Origin: Tessaracoccus bendigoensis DSM 12906
GTDB taxonomy: Bacteria > Actinomycetota > Actinomycetes > Propionibacteriales > Propionibacteriaceae
NCBI RefSeq assembly: GCF_900141915.1
Contig: NZ_FQZG01000023.1
Span: 1-55,551, forward strand
Direction of reading: 5' to 3'
DNA length: 55,551 nucleotides
Position numbers and translations under genes: made by a program. Below are positions 33,771-43,522 of the stretch, piece by piece. How positions within the stretch are numbered: the first letter of the stretch is position 1; every line of letters starts with the position of its first letter. The notes under the pieces were generated by a model. The model did no database searches. It saw only the letters and a program-made list of their open reading frames with translations, and had not been told where the DNA came from.

Positions 33771-35152
33771 CAGCCCTGTTCGGGGAGCTGCTGGTGACCC
33801 GTGCGAGGACCCACCGGCATGATCGATGGACCCGCACCCAGCTCGACACCTACCAACAGCGGATGCTGGCGCGTCTGCGCGACCATGCCGGCCGCCACTC
33901 GCCCTTCTATGCCGACCAGCATCGCGGCATGCAGTCGGCATCGCTGGCGCAGCTGCCGCCCTTGACCAAGACGCAGCTGATGGCGCAGTGGGACCGGCTG
34001 GTGACCTCTCCGGTGCTTCGCCTCGATTCGGTGACCCGCCGGTTGCAGGATCTGGAATCCCTGGGTGGTGATCCCGGACAGCCCTGGCAGGGTCGGTGGT
34101 GGACAGCGGCCACTGCCGGCTCAACCGGCCAACGGGGCGTCTTCGTGTGGAACCGTCGCGAATGGATCCGCATCCTCTCCTCCTACGCGCGGGTCAACGA
34201 CTGGGCCCAGGTGAAGGTCGGCCCGCGTCGACCTGTGCCGACCGCGATCGTGTCCACTCGCAACCCCGCCCACCAGTCAGCGGTTGTCGGCGCCTCCCTG
34301 CGCAACCCCCTGGCCCCCACCCTCCGACTCGACGCCACACAGCCCATCGAGGCCCTGGTCGAGGCGCTCAACAGATTCCAGCCCCGACTACTGGTGTGCT
34401 ACGCCTCAATGCTGACGCCACTGGCCGAAGCCCAAACCGCCGGGAACCTCCACATCGCGCCGGAGAAGGTGATCACCGCCTCCGAAGAGCAACTCCCTCC
34501 AGCGCGGCGGGCTGCCATCGACGCCTGGGGCGTCCAGGTGATCGACACCTACGCCGCCACCGAAACCGCCACCATCGCGTCGACCTGCAGCCACGGCTCG
34601 ATGCACCTGTACGAGGACTTCGTCATCATCGAACCCGTCGACAGCGCCTACCGGCCCGTCCCCGACGGCCAACTGGCCGACCGTCTCCTGGCCACCGTCC
34701 TGTTCAGCCGCACCCTGCCGCTGATCCGCTACGAACTGACCGACTCGATCCGGCTGGCCACCGAACCCTGCAAGTGCGGACTGCCGTTCAGGTGCCTGGA
34801 CACCGTCGCTGGCCGCACCGAAGCGACCCTCCGCATGCACAGCCGAACCGGAGAACCCGTGCGCGTTCAGCCTGGCCTGTTTCACGACGCCCTCGAACCG
34901 GTAGCCGTCCACGGCTGGCAGGTCCAACAAACCACCGAGGGGATCACGGTACGAATCGTGGACCCTGACCGACAGGTGGACCTGCACCAGATCACCCGCC
35001 GACTCAGAGCCGGCCTCGCAGCCGCCGGCGTCAGCGACGACATCCACGTCGACATCACCGCAGTTCAGGGCCTTGCCCGCACCCCGCTCGGCAAGGCCCC
35101 CCTCATCATCGGCCAGAAGCAGGAGCGGCCGGGAGGCGAGGGATCGCGTTGA
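33767..35152 (+). CDS. PaaK-like adenylate-forming enzyme (phenylacetate-CoA ligase family)
   Basis: The 461-residue protein has the N-terminal helix pattern of PaaK (LARLRDHAGRHSPFYADQ), the nucleotide loop TAGSTGQRGVF (about 116-126), YAATETATIAS (about 262-272), the LIRYELTDSI motif with the ribose-binding Asp, a CKCGLPF Cys pair and a C-terminal swivel domain with the end Lys (ARTPLGKAPL). Such enzymes activate a carboxylate with ATP and pass it to CoA or another thiol. The partner of this one is unknown; phenylacetate degradation genes are absent. Its end overlaps the convergent ABC ATPase gene by 47 bp. Confidence 0.78.
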   Translation: MTALFGELLVTRARTHRHDRWTRTQLDTYQQRMLARLRDHAGRHSPFYADQHRGMQSASLAQLPPLTKTQLMAQWDRLVTSPVLRLDSVTRRLQDLESLGGDPGQPWQGRWWTAATAGSTGQRGVFVWNRREWIRILSSYARVNDWAQVKVGPRRPVPTAIVSTRNPAHQSAVVGASLRNPLAPTLRLDATQPIEALVEALNRFQPRLLVCYASMLTPLAEAQTAGNLHIAPEKVITASEEQLPPARRAAIDAWGVQVIDTYAATETATIASTCSHGSMHLYEDFVIIEPVDSAYRPVPDGQLADRLLATVLFSRTLPLIRYELTDSIRLATEPCKCGLPFRCLDTVAGRTEATLRMHSRTGEPVRVQPGLFHDALEPVAVHGWQVQQTTEGITVRIVDPDRQVDLHQITRRLRAGLAAAGVSDDIHVDITAVQGLARTPLGKAPLIIGQKQERPGGEGSR

Positions 35153-35897
35153 TCAGTTGGCGCGTGTAAGCCTCCTGTGGGTCGTTCAGAATCGACATCG
35201 TCTCTCCCGCTTCGATGGCCTCACCGTCCTTGAGGACCACCGTGGTGTCACACAGGGCCGCGACCACGCTCATGTCGTGGGAGACCATCACGATGCTCAA
35301 CTGTCGCTCGCGGCGGAGTCGGGCCAGCAGCTCGATCACCTCGATGCGGGTGGTGACGTCCAGGGCGCTGACCGGCTCGTCGGCCACCAGGACGGCCGGG
35401 TCGGTGACCAGGGCTCGCGCGATGGCGATCCGTTGCCGTTGGCCTCCGGAGAACTCGTGGGGGTAGCGGGCGAGGGTGTCGACGTCCAGGCCCACCTCCT
35501 CGATCGCGGCCGCCACTCGGGCACGCCGCTGGGCCGCGGTTCCGCCGATGCCCAGCGACAGCAGCGGCTCGGCGACGATCCTGTCGACGCGCATCCTTGG
35601 GTCCAGTGAGGCGTAGGGGTCCTGGAACACGGGTTGAACCGTTTGGCGCAGCTCGCGCACCTGGCGGCGGTCCCGCACATTCAGCTCCGCCCCGTCGAAC
35701 AGGACGCGGCCGACGGTGGGCTGGTGGAGCGCGAGCAGCAGTTTCAGTGCGGTGGATTTGCCTGAGCCCGACTCGCCGACGATCCCGAGGCTTTCGCCGT
35801 GGGGCAGCGCGAAAGTGACGCGGTTGAGGGCGGGGTCGGTGGCGCCGTGGTAGGTGAAGCCGACGGACTCGAAGGCCAGCAGTAATGGCGTGGTCAC
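35106..35897 (-). CDS. Peptide/nickel-type ABC importer, ATP-binding protein (DppF/NikE-like)
   Basis: The 263-residue ATPase has Walker A (GESGSGKST), Q-loop (PVFQDPYASLDPRM), signature (FSGGQRQRIAIARAL), Walker B (VLVADEPVSALD) and switch His (VSHDMSVV). The QDPYASLDPR pattern is typical of oligopeptide/dipeptide/nickel transporters. It overlaps its partner ATPase gene by ATGA and closes a five-gene leftward operon. Confidence 0.9.
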   Translation of the reverse strand: MTTPLLLAFESVGFTYHGATDPALNRVTFALPHGESLGIVGESGSGKSTALKLLLALHQPTVGRVLFDGAELNVRDRRQVRELRQTVQPVFQDPYASLDPRMRVDRIVAEPLLSLGIGGTAAQRRARVAAAIEEVGLDVDTLARYPHEFSGGQRQRIAIARALVTDPAVLVADEPVSALDVTTRIEVIELLARLRRERQLSIVMVSHDMSVVAALCDTTVVLKDGEAIEAGETMSILNDPQEAYTRQLINAIPRLPAAPASGR

Positions 35898-36694
35898 GAG
35901 ACCCTCCCCGTGGTCAGTGCCTCGTCGAGTGCGCGGGCGCTGCCGACGAGCCGGAGCGTGTACAGGTCGGTCGGTGCGTGGACGATCTGATCGATCGGAC
36001 CCCGTTCAACGATCTGGCCTCCCTGCATGACCAGGGCGCGGCTGACGGTCTGTGAGACCACGGCGATGTCGTGGGAGACGAACACCAGCCCCATCCCATG
36101 ATCGACACAGAGTCGACGGATGAGGTCGAGGATCTCCGCCTGGACGGTGACGTCGAGGGCGGTGGTCGGTTCGTCGGCGATCAGCATCGCCGGGCGGCAG
36201 GCCAGAGCCATCGCGATGGCGACGCGCTGCCTTTGTCCGCCAGAGATTTCGTGGGGGAACGCCCGCGACAGCCGCTCGGTGTCGGGTAGCGCTACCTCCG
36301 CCAACGCCCGCTCGACGGCGGCGTTCAGCTCATGGCCGCGGAGCCCTTGGTGCCGCCGGAGGGGCTCGGCGATGAGTTCGCCGACTCGGGTGAGGGGGTC
36401 GAGCGCGGTTGAGGGGTCCTGGAAGATCTTCGCCATCCGGCGTCCCCGGATTTCCAGCAACTGCTTCTTGGAGGCTCCGATGATCTGGGTGCCGTCGACG
36501 CGAATGGATCCTGAGGCCGTCAGTGACCGGGGCAGCAGGCCGAGCAGCGCCAGGGTGGTGACTGACTTTCCGGAGCCGGACTCGCCGATGATCCCGATCC
36601 GTTCGCCTGGGTCGAGGCTGAACGAGATGGCGTCGACGACGCGTTTGCCGGATCCCGCGACCGTGATGGTGAGGTCCTCGACCTCGATGGTCAT
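35894..36694 (-). CDS. Peptide/nickel-type ABC importer, ATP-binding protein (DppD/NikD-like)
   Basis: The start is ATG 36694, where it overlaps the permease stop by ATGA; the frame open upstream is a shadow of the permease gene. The 266-residue ATPase has GESGSGKS, QDPSTALDPLTRVG, ISGGQRQRVAIAMAL and LIADEPTTALD. It forms the ATPase pair with the gene downstream. Confidence 0.9.
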   Translation of the reverse strand: MTIEVEDLTITVAGSGKRVVDAISFSLDPGERIGIIGESGSGKSVTTLALLGLLPRSLTASGSIRVDGTQIIGASKKQLLEIRGRRMAKIFQDPSTALDPLTRVGELIAEPLRRHQGLRGHELNAAVERALAEVALPDTERLSRAFPHEISGGQRQRVAIAMALACRPAMLIADEPTTALDVTVQAEILDLIRRLCVDHGMGLVFVSHDIAVVSQTVSRALVMQGGQIVERGPIDQIVHAPTDLYTLRLVGSARALDEALTTGRVS

Positions 36695-37569
36695 CTGCGC
36701 TCCCGTCGGGTCGGATCGAAGCGTTCGCGTAGGCCGTCGGCCAGGGAGTTCGCCCCCAGCACGATCACCAGGATGACCACGCCTGGGGCGACGGCGCCCC
36801 ACGGGGCGGTCAGGACGGTGCTCTGCGCGCCCTGCAGCAGGCGGCCCAGCGACGAGTTCGGTGGTGGGACCCCGAGTCCGAGGTACGAGAGGCTCGCTTC
36901 CGCGAGGACTGCGGTGCCGAAGATGAGCGCGGCGGTCACCACGAGCGTGGGCCACATGTTGGGCAGCAGGTGGATGAACACGATACGCAGCCAACTGGTG
37001 CCCGACGTGCGGGCAGCGGTGACGAACTGCCGCCGCAGCAGCCCTTTGGCCAGGATGCGGGTGAGTCGCGCCACCACCGCCGAGGCTGCCAATCCGATCG
37101 AGACCACCGCCGAGGTCAGGCTGGCGCCCTGCATGGCGCCGATCAACATCGCGAGCAGCAGGGTGGGAAAGGCGATCACCACGTCCAGGAGAGAGGACTG
37201 CACGTCGTCAACCCAGCCGGTGGCGAACGCGGCGATCAGGCCGACGATGACGCCGATCGCCATCGCGATCGCCATGCTGCTGAGACCGACCGTCAGTGCA
37301 ATCCTCGTGCCCACCATGACGAAGCTGGCGGTGTCGCGGCCGAGCTTGTCCGTGCCCAACCAGTGATTAGGTCCGGGTGGTTCGAGGCGTCCGCCGGTGG
37401 TGTCGGCCAGGTCGTAAGGCAGCCAAAGGAGCGAGACGACGCCGATGATCCCCACTGCCGCCAGTAGCACCAGGCCGATCAGGAGGCTCACCGGCAGCCC
37501 CCGCCGTCGAGCCGGGGCCGGGGCGATCGGCTCCGGGAGTGCGCTGCGGATCTCGATCCCGGCGCTCAC
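36691..37569 (-). CDS. Peptide/nickel-type ABC importer permease (DppC/NikC-like)
   Basis: Starting at GTG 37569 (GTGA overlap with the other permease) gives 292 residues with six membrane helices, the N-terminal HWLGTDKLGRD motif typical of DppC/NikC permeases, and the EAA loop ARTSGTSWLRIVFIHLLPN. A long open frame extends upstream but is a shadow of the next gene. Confidence 0.88.
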   Translation of the reverse strand: MSAGIEIRSALPEPIAPAPARRRGLPVSLLIGLVLLAAVGIIGVVSLLWLPYDLADTTGGRLEPPGPNHWLGTDKLGRDTASFVMVGTRIALTVGLSSMAIAMAIGVIVGLIAAFATGWVDDVQSSLLDVVIAFPTLLLAMLIGAMQGASLTSAVVSIGLAASAVVARLTRILAKGLLRRQFVTAARTSGTSWLRIVFIHLLPNMWPTLVVTAALIFGTAVLAEASLSYLGLGVPPPNSSLGRLLQGAQSTVLTAPWGAVAPGVVILVIVLGANSLADGLRERFDPTRRERR

Positions 37570-38543
37570 GCGTGCGCCCCGGAGAGGCTGGACCGCAGTC
37601 GCGGATCGACGAAGCGCTGGGCCACGTCGGCCGCGAAACCGACGATCAGCACGAAGAACGTTGTCACCAGGAGGATCCCCTGGATGCTGGGATAGTCGTG
37701 CTGGGCGATGGCTTTGGTCAGCATGCTCCCCAACCCGGGCAGCGTGAACACGCTCTCCACCACGACGGCGCCCAGCAGTGTGGACGCGAGCTCGATCCCC
37801 AGGATCGAGATGACAGGCACCGAGGCGTTGCGGACCCCGTGGCGCAGGAACGCCTCGCCGAAGCCGCTGCCCAACGCCTGCGCGTTGCGGAGGTAGTCGC
37901 TCTCCAGGACATCGAGGGTGGCCGACCGGACGTAGCGCACCAGCGAGGCGGTCATGACGATCACGATCGTGGTGGCCGGTAGGAAGAGGGAGCGCAGCGC
38001 CGCGAGCGGGTCCGCCCAGCCCTCGCGAGGGAACCCCCCGGAGGGGAACAACCGAAGCTCCAACGCGAACAGCCACACGAGCAGGATCCCGATCCAGAAG
38101 ACGGGCACCGCGATGCCGAGCTGCGCCACAGCGGTCACGGCGACGCCGAGCCGCGTGTGCGACCGAGCCGCGGCGACGTACCCGATCACGCTGGCCAGCA
38201 GCACGGAGATGGCGAAGGAGATCAGGGTCAGCGGCAGCGTCACCTCCAACCGGGACACGATGTCGGGCAGCACGGGGGTGCCGGAGATGAACGAGGTGCC
38301 GAGGTCGAGTCGCAGCACGTCTCCGACCCACTGCGTCAGCTGTTCGTGGACGGGGAGGTTGGAGCCCACCTGCTGCTGGGCGGCCTCGATCTGCTCCGGG
38401 GTGGCGTCGACGGAGAGCAGCGCGTTAGCCGGATCGCCGGGCAGGAGCCGCAGCAGGACGAAGATCAGCAGCATCGCCAAGACGAACGACATCAGCAGGA
38501 AGGCGGCGCGCCGGGCCAGGTAACTACCCATGGTCCGGCACAC
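37566..38543 (-). CDS. Peptide/nickel-type ABC importer permease (DppB/NikB-like)
   Basis: The protein (up to 325 residues) has the N-terminal LLRLLPGDPANALL motif of DppB permeases, six membrane helices and the EAA loop NAQALGSGFGEAFLRHGVRN. AGGAGG stands three bases before a GTG at 38543; the ATG at 38531 is better as a codon but is 15 bases away from that site, so the start is uncertain by four codons. Confidence 0.88.
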   Translation of the reverse strand: MCRTMGSYLARRAAFLLMSFVLAMLLIFVLLRLLPGDPANALLSVDATPEQIEAAQQQVGSNLPVHEQLTQWVGDVLRLDLGTSFISGTPVLPDIVSRLEVTLPLTLISFAISVLLASVIGYVAAARSHTRLGVAVTAVAQLGIAVPVFWIGILLVWLFALELRLFPSGGFPREGWADPLAALRSLFLPATTIVIVMTASLVRYVRSATLDVLESDYLRNAQALGSGFGEAFLRHGVRNASVPVISILGIELASTLLGAVVVESVFTLPGLGSMLTKAIAQHDYPSIQGILLVTTFFVLIVGFAADVAQRFVDPRLRSSLSGAHA

Positions 38544-38573
38544 CGCCCTCCTGTGTTGCGCGGCTCAAGCCAC

Positions 38574-40116
38574 TCAGGCCTTGGTGATGTTGTACACGTA
38601 GAACTGCGAGTTCAGGCCGTTGACCGGGAACCCGGAGACCTCGCTGCTCGCCACCACGATCTGCGGGTAGAGGTAGAGCCAGTTGCTGGCCGCCTCCGTG
38701 GCGATTATGGTGTTGGCCTCCTTGAGCTTGGCGGCCTGCTCCTCCGGGGTGGCGGCCTGCTCGGCCTCGCCCACGAGACGCTGGACGTCGGCGTTGTCGA
38801 AGCCCCAGTAGAAGTCCGGGTTGCCGTACCAGACCACGTCGCGGTCGTTTACGTGCTCCTGCAGGGTGGCCTCGAAGGCCCGCTCCTTGAACACCACGGA
38901 GTACCACTCGTCGGCGGTGATCACCTTGATGTCGACGGTGATGCCCACCTTCGCGAGCTCGGACTTCAGGAACTCGGCCACGGCCGGGTGCGGGTCGTAG
39001 TTGGGCGTCTGCAGCGTGAACGTGAAGCCGTCGGCCAGGCCCGCCTCGTCGAGCAGCTGCTTGGACAGCTCCGGGTCGTACGGGTTGAGGGAGGTCAGGT
39101 CCTCGTACCACGGGTCCGTGGGGGGCACCATGGAGCCGATGAGCTGGCCGCGGCCGGCCCAGATGGACTCCAGCAGCTTGTCGCGGTCGACGGCGGAGTA
39201 CACGGCGCGACGGACGCGGGCGTCGTCGAACGGGACCACGCGGTCGTTGAACGCCAGCAGCTCCTTCGTGGTGGAGGTGCCCTCGCTGATCTGGAAGTCG
39301 TCGTTGCCCTCGAACGCGGTCAGGGCGTCGGGGCTCTGGATCGTGGTGACCAGGTCGATCTCGCCGGTCAGCAGCGCGTTCGACTCAGCGCTCGCGTCGG
39401 TGAAGTAGTGGAACGTCGCGCGCGTTCTTCGCCGGCTCGCCCCAGTAGTCGTCGTTGCGGACGATGCTGAGTGTGCTGCCCCGCTGCCACTCATCGAACA
39501 CGTAGGGACCGGTGCCGTCGGCCTCGGTCTTGGCGTCGGCGAGGTCAGGGTTGACGATCCACACGTAGGCCATCAGGTAGGGAAACGAGATGGAGCGGTC
39601 CTTCAGCGTGAACTCGACCGTCTGGTCGTCCGGGGTGGCCACCGACTCGACGACGGCGTAGCTGCTCTTGCGCGCCGCCTGGGACGCCTCGGACGTGACC
39701 CTCTCGAAGCTGGCCTTCACGTCGGCTGAGGTGAGCTCCTTCCCGGAGTGGAAGGTGACCCCCTCCCGGAGGGTGAAAGTGTAGGTGAGGCCGTCGTCGC
39801 TGACCTGGTAGTCCTCGGCCAACAGATTGGTCAGCGAGCCGTCGTCGTTGAGCTTGATCAGCGACTCGTACACGTTGCCGTTGAAGGCCTCGGTCACACC
39901 CTGACCGCCCGCATCGACGTTGCTGAGGTTGCTGGGCTCGTACAGGGACCCGATCTCGATCGACGCCTCCGCGTCGAACGCCGCCGGGGCGCTGCCCGCG
40001 GACGACGAGTCGACGCTGGCTGTCTCGTTAGCGGAAGGACTGGCGCACCCTGTCAGCATGAGGCCGGCGGCCAACATCCCTGCCAGGGCTCGCACGATGT
40101 GACGTGGGTGATTCAT
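38574..40116 (-). pseudogene. Peptide/nickel-type solute-binding lipoprotein, frameshifted
   Basis: The gene begins at ATG 40116 (AAGGACC upstream) with a lipoprotein signal (lipobox LTGC) and the SBP family 5 features: SLYEPSNLSNVDAGGQG, ESLIKLNDDGS, YTFTLREGVTFHSGKELTSADV. At about 39415-39427, within GCGCGCG, the frame changes: the N-part (to DDYWGEPAKNA) goes on in another frame (ATFHYFTDAS and on to FYVYNITKA at 38574). A net gain of one base in the CG run would explain it. Either the gene is broken or this is a sequencing or assembly slip. All other parts of the operon are intact. The ligand could be a peptide, nickel or a metal chelate. Confidence 0.85.
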
Positions 40117-40238
40117 TAAAAGGTCCTTCCGGTATGGCTCGCGAGCTTTGCCTCGCACGACTGCCAACACCCGCGGAGGCAGAATCATTCCTTGTGAAGA
40201 TCGATTTCGCCGCAGGCGGACGACGTGCCGCCCTCAGC

Positions 40239-40673
40239 TCAGACGTCGGAGCCCCTCATTGTGACAGGGGTGCCGAGCTCGATGGTCCGCGACACCGTGC
40301 ACAGCCGATCATGCGCCTGCTGAATACCGCGCCCCAGCAGGAGGCGTGCGCGATCCCCGTCCTCGCCCTCCGGGAAGGTGACGCTGAAAGTCACCTCGAT
40401 GTCCTCCAGCCGGTTCCCTGTGGAGTCCTTCACCTTCGATGCCTGGACGTCGACATTGAACGAGTCCGGCTCGGAGCGACGATGCGTGATCAGATCTACA
40501 TCGATCGCCCCGCAGCCGGCGATCGCCGCCATCAACAGCTCCACCGGGGTGAACTCGCTGCTATCTCCGCTCCCGATAGAGACAGTGCCCCCGCGCTCGT
40601 TCCGGGCCTCGAAACTCAGATGACTCAAGCGCCTCACCTGCACAGCAGCGGGGCGACGGGTCTCTTCGATCAC
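40239..40673 (-). CDS. OsmC/YhfA-family protein
   Basis: GTG 40673 has AAGGAGG just upstream and is preferred over the GTG at 40694. The 144-residue protein has the OsmC fold with the two conserved Cys, one in AIAGCGAIDVDLI and one in DRLCTVSRTI, and an N-terminal region with the typical FTPVELLMAAIAG. Many members are thiol-dependent peroxidases. It stands alone between the ABC importer and the tyrosinase gene. It may counter peroxides formed under copper stress; this is an inference. Confidence 0.85.
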   Translation of the reverse strand: MIEETRRPAAVQVRRLSHLSFEARNERGGTVSIGSGDSSEFTPVELLMAAIAGCGAIDVDLITHRRSEPDSFNVDVQASKVKDSTGNRLEDIEVTFSVTFPEGEDGDRARLLLGRGIQQAHDRLCTVSRTIELGTPVTMRGSDV

Positions 40674-40789
40674 TAGTCCTCCTTCGTCCCGCACAGCCTA
40701 GGACTTCCGGCCAACGGGGCTGAAGGCTCTTACTCGCTCATCCTCCGCCCGCCACCTCGCGTTGGCTCAGAGCACTGATGAGTCGCTCC

Positions 40790-43522
40790 TCATCCGCACG
40801 CTCGTTTGACGCAGCGTGTGATGACGTCGGGGTCCACCTCGTGGCGTTTGAGGAGGTCGCGGATGTTGTCGTCCCGGAGCAGGCATAGCAGCAGCCCGCA
40901 GACGTCGATGCCCGACGTGCCGGCCCCTGTGCCGGGGTGGGTGACAACCGGTGGTCTGTCGTCGCCCCGGGCCCAGACGGCCAAGGTTCGTAACTCTTCG
41001 CGGGTGAATCGGGTTCCGCGGAGGTCGGCGCCGGCGGCGCTGACCAGGATCCGGTAGACCCCGGAGACCGAGGTCGGGATCTCGCCGCGGTACAGGCCCG
41101 GTTCGGCCCCGGCCAAGGTCACCGTCGACGTGATGCCGGTCGGTGAGGTCACACCGGCGTGAACGGCGGCACGCCCCGAGAGGGGCACTCCGCTGTCGGT
41201 CAGGGTTACCTCGAGCCGCCCAGGGTGACCGGGGAGCCGTGACTGCTGGCTGAGCGCGGCTGTCATCCGCAGCGCGCTGCGGGCCTGAACGCTGAGAGTG
41301 AACGGGACGCCGTGGGTGTCGACGGCCCCCAGAGTGCGCTTGAACACCTGGTCGCCGCCTTCAATCTGGCTCAGTTCCTTACGCAGCCTGGCTAGCCGGT
41401 TCTTGAGGTCACCCTCGTCGACCGTCAGCACCGCCTGCCATTGGCCCGCCGCCCTGGCAGGTGCGGGGAGGACGTCGGCGGGCACGACCCGGAGGACCCT
41501 GAACGCGTCGCCGAGTGTCTCGTCGGCGCCGGCGCCGGCCGTGAGGCTGGTTCCGTCGGGGGCGATGATCTCGACCCGAAGTACCGCGGTCAGGTCGCCG
41601 AGGAGCAGGACGTCGGTGCGGATGTCGGCGTCGGTCAGCTGGAACGGGACGATCACCTTCCCGCCGACGGGGACGACTCCCGTCGGGTCGACGACGATGG
41701 CGGCGTTGGTGGCCCCGGCCAGGACCTGCGCGAAGTACTTCTGCAGGAGAAGCTGGTCGTCCACGCCGGGGTTGCCGGTGAGGAGCAGGTATCCGCCGGT
41801 GCCGTTGGCGATGTCGGAGAGGGCGCCGGGGTTGAGCTGGTCGGCGGTTCCCAGGCCGATGGCGAACACGCGGCTGTTGACCGAGGCGGAAGCCTGCTCG
41901 ATGGTGCGTTCGGCGGTCTCGTTGCCGTCGGTGAACACGATGGTGGCGGTCGAGTCGTAGCCTGCGGCGACGGGGGCGAGCTGCGCGGCGGCAGCTTCCA
42001 GGCCGTCGCCGATGGCCGTCATACCGGCGAGGTTCGTGGCCGTGGTCGAGATCGCGTTCAGGGCGGCAAGTCGTCCCGCCCCACCGATGGTGGGCCCGGC
42101 GTCGACGACGGCGGTGACTGGGGCAGCGTCGGTGTCGAACCGCACCACCCCGACCCCGTCAGTCGGGTCGAGCAGGGCGACGAACAGTGGCGCGGAGTCG
42201 TGCAGGACTCCCATCCGGTCCTTGCTGGGCAACCCCGATGGCAGGCTCATGCTGCCCGAGGTGTCCAACACCAGCGACGTGGCCACGCTGGGGTTCGGCA
42301 CCACCGTGGCCGTGATCGGCACCGTGAACTCCTGACCGGTGGGAGACACAGTCACGGTCAACGTTCCCGTATCCGCCGTCCCGGCCGAACCCGGCGTGTA
42401 CAGCACCCATACCAGCAGGTCGGTCACCCCGAATCCCTTGGTCTCGGGAGAGGTGACCGAGGCGGACAGCACCGTGAACGGGGAGGTCACCGACGCCGCG
42501 GCGGTGACCGTCTCGCATCCGCGCACCCGGAGCCGTAGCGCACGGGCAGTCGGCAACTGCTCCACAACATCGACGAAGCTCAGCGCGGCAGGCGGTATCG
42601 GCGCGATCTGCTCCACGGTGAGCGGCAGCGTGTCGTAGCACGGTGGTCGCACGACCGAGGGATGACGGCAGTCCTTCACCTCGATCAGGGGCGAGGCGCC
42701 GATCCACGGCTCCATGGGCGCCCCGAACGGGACAGTGCCGTCCCATGGCTGCAGCGGGTGTTGGATGCCACCCTCTCCGGTGGTGGTGGCCTGGTCCCCG
42801 TACACCTGGCCCGGATCGAGGCGCCAGTCCTGACCGGGAATGGTCTGCCACTGGGCGAACAACCGATCCACGTTCGAGTGCAGCAGGAACACGAACGGAT
42901 CCTCGAACGCCTGGTGCTGACCGCCGATGTCCCCGCCGATGTAGCCGTGGGCGAAGCCGTGGGCCCCCTCAAGGGCCACCCGGAACGCAGTCCACTGCTG
43001 CGCCTGGGCGATCCCGTTGCTGGAATCAAGGATGACCTGATCCGAGGCCAGGGCCGGGTTGCCCACCGATGCGGACCGCTGCACCGACTGAGGGGGATCG
43101 GCCGGATCACCGGTGTCCTCCCGGCTGCCAGGCAGAACGCCACCGTTGTGGAGACTCGCCAACGCACCATTCAACATGCCGCTGAACGTCCCGAACAGGG
43201 ACGGATCGGTCAGGTCAACCGTGCCGCCCTGACCGTCTGAGGCGGTCCGAGGGTCCTCGGTCCAGTCCCAGTAGTGCAACGCGACGTCCGGGTTGGACTG
43301 CCGCAACAGCGCCTCATAGCGGTTGACCAGCTCGCGGTGCCACGGGATGAAGGAGTTGTCACCGTGGTTGTGCGTCGCCTGGTGGATCTGGTCCTGCTTG
43401 TCCCAGTAGGAAACTCCGTCTGAGAACGCGTGCAGATCAGCCTGCAACACGGCGTCGACGTACGCCTGACGCTCCGAAGCCGAGAGATGGGCAATATTGC
43501 GCCGAACCGGATGAGCCATCAT
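40790..43522 (-). CDS. Tyrosinase (type 3 copper) domain fused to a von Willebrand A domain
   Basis: The 910-residue protein has a tyrosinase-like domain at about 1-235. Cu-A ligands: His53 and His62 in HNHGDNSFIPWHR with His31 or His47 as third; Cu-B ligands: His188, His192 (GAHGFAHGYIGG) and His215 (FLLHSNVDR), close to the numbers in Streptomyces MelC2 (190, 194, 216). A linker with a beta-sandwich look (about 300-405) leads to a VWA domain (about 412-600) with the MIDAS motif DTSGSM at 420 and FTDGNE. The rest (about 620-850) holds beta-rich, macroglobulin-like segments. No signal peptide is visible and no MelC1-type caddie gene is adjacent. The combination suggests a copper oxidase tethered to a protein partner. 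Confidence 0.82.
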   Translation of the reverse strand: MMAHPVRRNIAHLSASERQAYVDAVLQADLHAFSDGVSYWDKQDQIHQATHNHGDNSFIPWHRELVNRYEALLRQSNPDVALHYWDWTEDPRTASDGQGGTVDLTDPSLFGTFSGMLNGALASLHNGGVLPGSREDTGDPADPPQSVQRSASVGNPALASDQVILDSSNGIAQAQQWTAFRVALEGAHGFAHGYIGGDIGGQHQAFEDPFVFLLHSNVDRLFAQWQTIPGQDWRLDPGQVYGDQATTTGEGGIQHPLQPWDGTVPFGAPMEPWIGASPLIEVKDCRHPSVVRPPCYDTLPLTVEQIAPIPPAALSFVDVVEQLPTARALRLRVRGCETVTAAASVTSPFTVLSASVTSPETKGFGVTDLLVWVLYTPGSAGTADTGTLTVTVSPTGQEFTVPITATVVPNPSVATSLVLDTSGSMSLPSGLPSKDRMGVLHDSAPLFVALLDPTDGVGVVRFDTDAAPVTAVVDAGPTIGGAGRLAALNAISTTATNLAGMTAIGDGLEAAAAQLAPVAAGYDSTATIVFTDGNETAERTIEQASASVNSRVFAIGLGTADQLNPGALSDIANGTGGYLLLTGNPGVDDQLLLQKYFAQVLAGATNAAIVVDPTGVVPVGGKVIVPFQLTDADIRTDVLLLGDLTAVLRVEIIAPDGTSLTAGAGADETLGDAFRVLRVVPADVLPAPARAAGQWQAVLTVDEGDLKNRLARLRKELSQIEGGDQVFKRTLGAVDTHGVPFTLSVQARSALRMTAALSQQSRLPGHPGRLEVTLTDSGVPLSGRAAVHAGVTSPTGITSTVTLAGAEPGLYRGEIPTSVSGVYRILVSAAGADLRGTRFTREELRTLAVWARGDDRPPVVTHPGTGAGTSGIDVCGLLLCLLRDDNIRDLLKRHEVDPDVITRCVKRACG

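Noticed and set aside
35106-35152. Overlap of the PaaK-like and DppF-like genes as an antisense device
   Set aside because: A 47-bp tail-to-tail overlap is common in compact actinobacterial DNA and shows no extra signal.
36695-36994. N-terminal extension of the DppD-like ATPase
   Set aside because: The extension is Arg/Pro-rich and lies inside the permease gene; the ATG at 36694 overlaps the permease stop as in the rest of the operon.
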